A DNA stretch of 22,806 nt from Acrasis kona (taxonomy: Eukaryota; Heterolobosea; Eutetramitea; Acrasida; Acrasidae). Each line of letters opens with the position of its first letter. The first letter of the stretch is position 1. The translations under genes were made by a program, and so were the position numbers. The stretch is taken from assembly GCA_026419775.2 (NCBI GenBank), contig JAOPGA020001318.1, positions 1 through 22,806 of the forward strand. The letters are read 5' to 3'. Shown here piece by piece: positions 17,744 to 22,806 of the stretch. The notes under the pieces are model-generated. The model worked only from the letters and a program-made list of their open reading frames with translations, made no database searches and had not been told where the DNA came from.

Positions 17744-17844
17744 GTAGACATTACTCCAAACTCGTCAGTAATTTTTCCTCATTCGTGCGTCGTAAACTCC
17801 GCACTCACTCGAAAAATTACCCACTCGTTCGTCGTAATGTCTAC
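17744..17844. repeat. 101-bp fold-back sequence (MITE-like) upstream of the Crypton-like gene
   Basis: Ends are perfect 11-base inverted repeats, GTAGACATTAC (17744-17754) and GTAATGTCTAC (17834-17844). Inside is a second pair, GTAATTTTTC (17768-17777) and GAAAAATTAC (17811-17820). The whole can fold into one long hairpin with two paired blocks. It sits 65 bases before the recombinase start codon. No clear target duplication. Confidence 0.8.
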
Positions 17845-18028
17845 TATCAAATTCCATTTGTGTTCTTTTACAACTCTTTCCTCACATATTTGATCCATGT
17901 CAAAATGATGACAGGTGCTATGACCCAATTTATCTAACATGTCTTCAATAGACACATTGCCGTCATGTACATTCAAAAAAGATGATTTCACAACAGGAAT
18001 GCCAAGATCTCTAAAACGCTCCTCAATC
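17845..18028 (-). CDS. Candidate exon of an unknown minus-strand gene
   Basis: After an acceptor-like GGAGCTGTAG, about 61 codons are open on the minus strand, protein-like throughout (IEERFRDLGIPVVKSSF, SIEDMLDKLGHSTCHHF, EERVVKEHKWNL). The fold-back sequence adjoins its 3' side and may have inserted into or next to it. The 30 bases shared with the LINE lie inside (17981-18010). No family recognised. Confidence 0.35.
17981..18010 (+). repeat. 30-bp word shared exactly with 15248-15277
   Basis: Second copy of the exact 30-base match. Flanking bases do not match clearly on either side. Confidence 0.9.
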
Positions 18029-18201
18029 TACAGCTCCGGAATAAATCTATTTCGAAAATCTATTTTAATGTTAGAGTACTACAACTCTTTCCTTATTTGG
18101 ATTCTTAGCGTTAGCGTCATAGCGTACTCCTCTGTAGACCCAAAACTATTATCATCATTACACCATCGAAAGGGTATCAAGTCAACAAATTAATTTCATT
18201 A

Positions 18202-18420
18202 ATGCATCACAACCGTGACACACTTCAACGATCCAGAGTCCTTCTTACCAAACAGCAGCGGACACACCAACATATGATCAATCCAACATTGCTCCGCACA
18301 AGTACTCATCAAATACTTTTGAACAACAACACATTACAAACGAGACATCACTATGCCGCACAACATTTCAAATCTGAGCATACCAACATGTATATACGAT
18401 TAATGATAATGTTTGTTTGA
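18202..18420 (+). CDS. Small open frame, 72 residues
   Basis: ATG to TGA, rich in His, Gln, Asn, Thr and Arg, with no motif. It is first in a run of plus-strand small frames up to 20823, and its composition resembles theirs. It may be an exon or no gene at all. Confidence 0.2.
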   Translation: MHHNRDTLQRSRVLLTKQQRTHQHMINPTLLRTSTHQILLNNNTLQTRHHYAAQHFKSEHTNMYIRLMIMFV

Positions 18421-18618
18421 TCTGACGTAAGGGTGATAAACAACATCAAACAAACACATTAAAAGCCGTTACGCACACAGTCACTTGTAACAAGATCAGC
18501 ATCAAACTCCGCACGGCTACAAAAGATTAATCCGACATGGTTGTCCCGTTAATCCTATTTCGTCACCAACCTCCAAGAGTATTTTCTCCAATTAATCCAA
18601 TGTCGCCGCCAACTGAGT

Positions 18619-19052
18619 ATGAGCAGTAGCCTTTGCACATTACATCTCAAACGTAAGTAAATGCATTTTTAATTCACTAATGGTTCGTAGAGTCTAGCAA
18701 GATGGATTACATTTTCAATACATACCCTTCTAACCATCACAACATACAACATTTACATCAAACCTTATCGTATGATTCTATCAACAAGCCATTCTACGTT
18801 AGAGCGTGTCAAACTGTCCTGCATTTTCCAACATCACACTACGGAAGGTTTCTTTGGTTTCTTTGTAATTATGGGCCAAGACTACAAAGAACAAAGAGAC
18901 TCTCTTGTCGCAAACCCACTGACCGCGAAATTACCGTTTCACTAACAAAACCGAGAGCATTGTCTCCCATAGACATTAAAAAATACATTAACAACAATCA
19001 ATCCCATGAAGGAACAAACAATTATAATCATGAGAAACACTTCCATCATTAA
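18619..19052 (+). CDS. Candidate gene with a 38-bp intron, 131 residues, unknown
   Basis: ATG at 18619 opens a 34-base exon (MSSSLCTLHLK) ending at a strong donor, GTAAGT (18653). The intron of 38 bases ends TTCGTAG at 18690 and joins exactly in phase to a 362-base exon ending in TAA at 19052. The protein is basic in its second half (LQRTKRLSCRKPTDRE) and ends in an Asn/His-rich tail. No signal peptide or known motif. The in-phase joint with consensus sites is the main support. The bare ATG at 18702 is the alternative start. Confidence 0.4.
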
Positions 19053-19061
19053 CCAAGACCT

Positions 19062-19124
19062 ATGACAGATTCGATCCAGCATGTTCCTGAGATGTTCTTG
19101 AAGCCGACGATTCTACAATCATGA
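19062..19124 (+). CDS. Tiny open frame overlapping the next start codon
   Basis: Twenty residues (MTDSIQHVPEMFLKPTILQS). Its TGA overlaps the ATG of the following frame as ATGA. In a eukaryote it could act as an upstream ORF, or it could be chance. Confidence 0.2.
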   Translation: MTDSIQHVPEMFLKPTILQS

Positions 19125-19295
19125 GCGTGCCGTAAGTATCTTATTACTACTTTTTCTAATGTAACGAGTAGGCGTGACAACATGAAAATGCTAACAATCA
19201 ATCCAACCATCTTACAACTTTCAATCAAGGAAAAAACTTTGACCATCAACAGTTTTGGGATTGGATCAGCACAATTACAAGTCCCGTACATTTAA
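19121..19295 (+). CDS. Candidate 44-residue gene with a 40-bp intron
   Basis: ATG at 19121, an 11-base first exon (MSVP), donor GTAAGT at 19132, a TTTTTCTAAT branch/pyrimidine stretch, acceptor GAGTAG at 19171, and an in-phase second exon to TAA at 19293-19295 (MKMLTINPTILQLSIKEKTL). It has the same design as the gene at 18619: a short first exon starting MS, then a 38-40 base intron. The spliced protein is very short, so it may be a fragment. Function unknown. Confidence 0.3.
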
Positions 19296-19815
19296 ATCAT
19301 TTTGTCATCACGAAGGAACGACAGCACACCTCGAGAGATTACAAGATACTTTGAACGTTTGAATGGAAGAGTACAAGCAGAAGAACATTATGGATGCAAC
19401 ATTTAAGGGATACCGCAAGAGGAGTGGAGAAAGAAATCCAAAGAAATAGTGGATTGAATTATACTTTTAGACTCATTGGTATAAATACTATGAGGCAACT
19501 ATGACCGTTGACTTTTGACTGATTCAAATCCGTACGTAATAAAATTTACATTTATCAAAACTTCTGATTTCCATTATTATTCCTCAACATCCAAATAATA
19601 TTATGTCTTGATTGCAACTGGAGGGGATCATACATGAAGGAAGATTGAAAGCTATAATATGAGCTGCTGTTCAACACGCATGTACTATAATGTTTTTATA
19701 AAACCATTATAAGCTTTCTAAAGTTTAACAATGCATAATTCCGAATAAGTCTGTCATTGCATATCTTGTAGCACCAATAGAACCTCTACATTACAAGTCG
19801 CGTTACAAGGAGTAG
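19296..19815. other. No firm gene
   Basis: Short protein-like stretches occur in competing frames, such as STPREITRYFERLNGRVQ (about 19322-19375) and an ATG frame 19363-19449 (MEEYKQKNIMDATFKGYRK). They overlap, so at most one is real. The rest is AT-rich. Confidence 0.25.
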
Positions 19816-20548
19816 TTGATCGCTCCAACCATTTCATTGGCGAAGTATTTTCGACAAACAGCTCGCAACATGAACAACCCATTAAGGTCTTCATCGAGGG
19901 ATGTGAGTACTGTCGCAACAGCATGCAACAACGTGAACACGCTCGAGCGTTTTAATCAAGAGATACGGCAGATCGGAACGTAATGTTGAAATCATTCAAC
20001 AGGTTCGTGCCAGATTGTTGAAGTCATCCTAATTGGTTCTTATTACCATTCCCTCAAATATTACAATTAACCAAAAAATGCTTTGCACGGACAAGTGGAT
20101 TTTATAGTGACAAACACACGCAGCGGACGACGTTTACTGCACAAAGAATAATAAAGGCGCTGCAGAAGGAGCACGGAGTTGCGTCATCCAGTGAGTTTCA
20201 TAATCAACTTCGACAAATTGATCAAAGGTCGATACACGATTACCTGCAACCAATCACCACCCCTCCTGCGTTTGATCAAATTAACCCGCTGATTAATGCT
20301 TTTTCTTGCAGCTCAGCACCAAACTTGTTAGAGTTCCATTGCCGACGATTGAAATTCCACCAATTGTTATTGAAGAAATTCAGGATGATGCCCTAACATT
20401 AGAATCGATGGCGAATCACATTTTGGATGAATTACAGGAACCGAATGATTTAAATGACAGGTCACGGAACGCCCATTACCGGCAGATGCACCCAATACTG
20501 CAACTGGTCCGAAGCATTCGAAGAAGCGAAAAGCATCACAAGCCATGA
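19816..20548 (+). CDS. Candidate spliced gene of unknown function, middle exons
   Basis: After an acceptor-like GGAGTAG (ending 19815) a 164-base exon reads LIAPTISLAKYFRQTARN and on to RFNQEIRQIGT, with donor AC|GTAATG at 19980. Acceptor TTTTATAG at 20107 restores frame exactly (phase 2) into DKHTQRTTFTAQRIIKALQK. A strong donor GTGAGT (20191) and a textbook acceptor (CTGATTAATGCTTTTTCTTGCAG region, ending 20310) follow. The exon after it reads best as LPTIEIPPIVIEEIQDDAL through LDELQEPNDLND, but I could not find a donor that enters this frame cleanly. The middle is basic and the later part acidic and proline-rich. No family recognised. Confidence 0.35.
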
Positions 20549-20823
20549 CCGATCATGATCTGAATTACCTACAATTCCATCTCAATAAAAGAAGGAAATA
20601 TTTGAAGGAGAAGGAAAAGAATAAAAAATACTGGTCAAACAATTTGCAAAAGCAGGAGTGGCTCAACGCCCATTGCAACTCCAAAACCCAATTCCACCAC
20701 CTACCTAGACCTGATCACCCAACCTTGATGTTCGTAACACAAGTTCCTTCTCTCAGCATGTGTGACGTTACAACAAGAAGGGTCGAAAATGGATATGATG
20801 AGATGAGAGGACATTATAGTTAA
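20545..20823 (+). CDS. Candidate last exon or small gene, lysine-rich
   Basis: The frame from 20545 (MTDHDLNYLQFHLNKRRK) is open further upstream from about 20460 (ERPLPADAPNTATGPKHSKK), entered after an acceptor-like GACAG, and overlaps the end of the previous frame. It has a nuclear-signal-like KKRK and a helical, lysine-rich run (KEKEKNKKYW). It stops at 20823, 40 bases before AATAAA, so it is probably the last exon of the plus-strand gene above. Confidence 0.4.
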   Translation: MTDHDLNYLQFHLNKRRKYLKEKEKNKKYWSNNLQKQEWLNAHCNSKTQFHHLPRPDHPTLMFVTQVPSLSMCDVTTRRVENGYDEMRGHYS

Positions 20824-20863
20824 CACAGTGACATAATATAATGAATGTATTGGTTTATTTTTC

Positions 20864-20869
20864 AATAAA
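20864..20869 (+). terminator. Polyadenylation signal
   Basis: AATAAA 40 bases after the stop at 20823, in a T-rich context, as expected at the 3' end of the plus-strand gene. Confidence 0.5.
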
Positions 20870-20879
20870 GACTCTCCAA

Positions 20880-21063
20880 CACTCTCTTCACAAGTCTCAT
20901 AACCATCGCTCATTTCGTTCGCGATATTGTAGGAAACCCAAGGTCCACAAACTCGAATTTTTTTCTTTTCGGCCGAGTTGAACTGTTTGTTGTGAGAGGG
21001 CGCTTGGCATTCGGATTGCACACCAAGGCTGTTACCTTTCAAGTAGCCCGAGCTACTCGATCA
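20880..21063 (-). CDS. Candidate minus-strand exon, overlaps the end of the plus gene
   Basis: An open minus-strand frame from about 21063 runs on to 20701. Its 5' part is protein-like (KKKIRVCGPWVSYNIANEMS, SDGYETCEESVGESLLKN), with three Cys in 50 residues. There is no ATG near its start and a TGA precedes it, so it would be an internal exon. The later part lies over the plus-strand last exon and is probably non-coding. Confidence 0.28.
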
Positions 21064-21387
21064 CTACATACGTCCTTCTGGTCATGGTAATCAAAGTTAT
21101 TAGATACAGTTGTTTAGTGACTGGTAAGTGTTTGATGATGAACGATGTTGGTTTTAGTTACCTAAATGAAGGACAGATGTGTCACGGATGTCATCTGCAT
21201 AAGATGATTAAGATACGAATCTTATGTTGGTCCTATCGCATAATTGTGAGAGAAGAATGACGGTTAATAGCACAATTGTCCCCGAACTGGTATTGACACC
21301 AAAATCTATTGTAATTGATATAGACATATCAAGCATTTTCCGCGGAGTATTTTTTGAAAAGTGATTAATTTTAATAAATACACAAAA

Positions 21388-21879
21388 ATGCTAACAAAGA
21401 CGATGTCCGTGTTACTTTTGATACTCTGCTTGTTGGTTGGTACCTTCGCAACTGACATGGCACCAATGGCCATACCTACACCAAAGAAAGTATATGTAGT
21501 AGGCCCGTATATTCCAACTCAACAACCCCAACAGACCCGACCGCTATCAATGTGTGCAATGAATTGGAGAGGAGACGTTAGGCGCGATGCTCAATACTAT
21601 ATGGCTGATGGATACAAACTTGCTTTGTCTTGTAGACTAGATTGTTTGAGTAAAGTGTCAGGAGAGGTTCACTTTGACGGGGGATGCAAACAGAGATACT
21701 ACTATTATGGAAGCATTGGTACATGCTTACAGGCAGGAGAGTTGAGCAACTCGCAAGCAAAGATTGCAGAGAACTTTTGCATGAATTGCAACGGATGCAA
21801 AAAATCTCACAGCAGACCATTCAATGCTGCTTCTGCAAAATCAGCTCAAGGAGATAACAGCGGAAGACTACCAAAATAA
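21388..21879 (+). CDS. Secreted cysteine-rich protein, 163 residues, single exon
   Basis: Start chosen at the ATG at 21388 (CAAAAATG context), which places a signal peptide at the N-terminus: MLTKTMS then SVLLLILCLLVGTFA, with cleavage likely after about residue 21. The mature protein has a Pro/Gln-rich linker (about 36-53) and eight cysteines at 56, 82, 86, 100, 113, 131, 134 and 137 (CRLDC, GGC, GTC, CMNCNGC), an even number suited to four disulfides. A KQRYYYYGSIG run lies between. An RGD at 61-63 could be a cell-adhesion motif or chance. The C-terminal tail is Ser/Ala-rich. AATAAA overlaps the stop. No known family recognised; a secreted effector, matrix or defence peptide-like role is possible. 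Confidence 0.75.
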   Translation: MLTKTMSVLLLILCLLVGTFATDMAPMAIPTPKKVYVVGPYIPTQQPQQTRPLSMCAMNWRGDVRRDAQYYMADGYKLALSCRLDCLSKVSGEVHFDGGCKQRYYYYGSIGTCLQAGELSNSQAKIAENFCMNCNGCKKSHSRPFNAASAKSAQGDNSGRLPK

Positions 21880-22277
21880 TAAATGGGTGTAACTTAAAAT
21901 TTCTGTGTCTTGACTGTTGACAGTGTTGTTAGAAGAAATTCGTCAAAGTCCCAATCAAGTCATCCTAGGCTGAGTTTGACAAGTTCGTCCGCCAATTGGA
22001 TCGCATGATTCATTGACATTTAAACATTTCATTTGTCGTTTGGTGGTTGGTAGTTTTGTCTTCGATGGACAGAAAGCAGGATACATAAAAATAGATTTTG
22101 TGATAAAAATGGTAATGACGTCTGTCAATCAAATGCGGGCGAGAACGGGCTAAGACCGCGTGGTATTCGTCGGGCCAACTTTCTTCATATACACATTTAG
22201 AAGAAGTTAGTTAACTCTCTCCTCTGTGCGTTGCGCGGCAATGATGTCCCAGGGATATTCCAGGTTTCCAAAATATC
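21880..22277. other. Intergenic stretch
   Basis: No supported gene or strong repeat seen. It presumably holds the 3' flank of the secreted-protein gene and introns of the next gene. Confidence 0.4.
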
Positions 22278-22493
22278 TTGCAAAATTCCTTTTCTGTGAT
22301 TCATTGGTTGACGAAATCCATTATATTCCTTCGTCTTTTCTCAAATTCTGAAAGTAACCAAACGGAGTTTGAAGCTCCGATCAATTTGGACCCTTCCACA
22401 ACGTTGAATGTATTGCAACCGACATTCGTTGAAGTCATTGTGCCCGAAATTCACATGATTAGGAAACACAAACCATCAGGGTTATTCAAATAA
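22278..22493 (+). CDS. Candidate last exon of a plus-strand gene
   Basis: The frame ends in an acidic, hydrophobic-patterned stretch (EFEAPINLDPSTTLNVLQP, then TFVEVIVPEIHMIRKHKP) and a TAA that overlaps AATAAA. A pyrimidine-rich tract (TTCCTTCGTCTTTTCTC) followed by CTGAAAG near 22350 is a likely acceptor, so the true exon probably starts there and not at 22278. No family recognised. Confidence 0.4.
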   Translation: MQNSFSVIHWLTKSIIFLRLFSNSESNQTEFEAPINLDPSTTLNVLQPTFVEVIVPEIHMIRKHKPSGLFK

Positions 22494-22536
22494 AACTACT
22501 TATTCATGAAATCGCAGTTTATTCAATGGGCGGGGC

Positions 22537-22735
22537 TTACATTGTTTTTATGAACAGATATCTCCCTTCATCGTTAAATACATGGGCTGGTCTGCATTCA
22601 TTCACTACCCAAAATGATCTCCGATTTGATACTTGCAGTGAATTGCAACAAAAAATTAGGCGTTGCCAACAGTTCATACACTTGCCCTTCAACAATTACA
22701 AAATCATTCCCTCGGTACATCTTCGATACATTCAT
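22537..22735 (-). CDS. Candidate 3' part of a convergent minus-strand gene
   Basis: A minus-strand ATG at 22735 opens 45 codons (MNVSKMYRGNDFVIVEGQ, then YELLATPNFLLQFTASIKS) to a TGA at 22598. After an acceptor-like GAATGCAG, a neighbouring frame reads PAHVFNDEGRYLFIKTM and ends in TAA at 22537, with AATAAA 14 bases further (22518-22523 on the plus strand). Either a frame change or a splice links the two; the gap is too short for an ordinary intron. No family assigned. Confidence 0.35.
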
Positions 22736-22806
22736 CAATGGTTCCTCTTATTGTACAACCAATCATGGCTCATGATCACTTTGTTGTTGGTGAACTGAAT
22801 GTTTTT

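Noticed and set aside
19121-19124. ATGA stop-start overlap suggesting coupled translation
   Set aside because: Such coupling is a bacterial or viral habit. In this context a four-base overlap between tiny frames can easily be chance.
20108-20190. Histone-tail-like impression (basic, QRTTFTAQR) of one exon
   Set aside because: No histone-fold pattern or length follows; only the composition is similar.
22598-22735. Vague likeness of the MYRGNDFVIVEGQVY stretch to short proteins seen in large virus-like DNA elements
   Set aside because: The likeness rests on a few residues, and no capsid, polymerase, integrase or ATPase gene is in the window.
1-22806. Isolated ambiguous bases (n) as a biological signal
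   Set aside because: They fall only in mobile elements, which fits consensus ambiguity or masking in repeated sequence, not biology.

Overview
This is a eukaryotic window, AT-rich and dense in mobile elements. Reasons: putative introns with GTAAGT donors and YAG acceptors, AATAAA signals next to stop codons, TATA boxes, a LINE with a target-site duplication, and tyrosine-recombinase (YR) elements. A protist or invertebrate animal fits. I cannot name the species, and I saw no bacterial operons, rRNA or convincing tRNA.

Layout. 1-613 (minus): the start of a small spliced gene of unknown function. 950-4337: a reverse-transcriptase element framed by inverted ends that are built from hairpin-forming tandem units plus a perfect 59-bp inverted core. 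4341-5325 (minus): two possible coding stretches. 5428-8868: a DIRS-order (PAT/Ngaro-style) element with split direct repeats (A1 - genes - B1A2 - spacer - B2). It carries a Gag with a SAP-like motif and a CCHC knuckle, an RNase H-type tail and a YR, but no RT is visible. 8869-11400: mostly non-coding, with a pair of palindromes and one good minus-strand exon. 11426-12428 (minus): a decayed gene with a coiled-coil-like start and a zinc-ribbon-like end. 13182-14085: a decayed two-exon host gene, with a short LINE copy inserted in its coiled-coil exon between 16-bp target duplications. 14130-15832: a second, larger LINE fragment with RT. 16174-17679 (minus): an intact 501-residue Crypton-like tyrosine recombinase with a 101-bp fold-back sequence upstream. 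18202-20869 (plus): a run of small open frames, some joined in phase by 38-40 bp introns, ending at an AATAAA. 21388-21879: a single-exon gene for a secreted cysteine-rich protein. 22278-22735: the ends of two convergent genes.

How it fits together. At least four kinds of mobile DNA lie side by side: an RT element with inverted ends, a split-repeat YR retroelement, LINEs and a Crypton-like DNA transposon. The RT element shows no recombinase and the split-repeat element shows no RT, so each probably depends on enzymes supplied by other copies. The Crypton-like gene is the most intact open frame. The host genes here are small, of unknown function, and partly inactivated by insertions.
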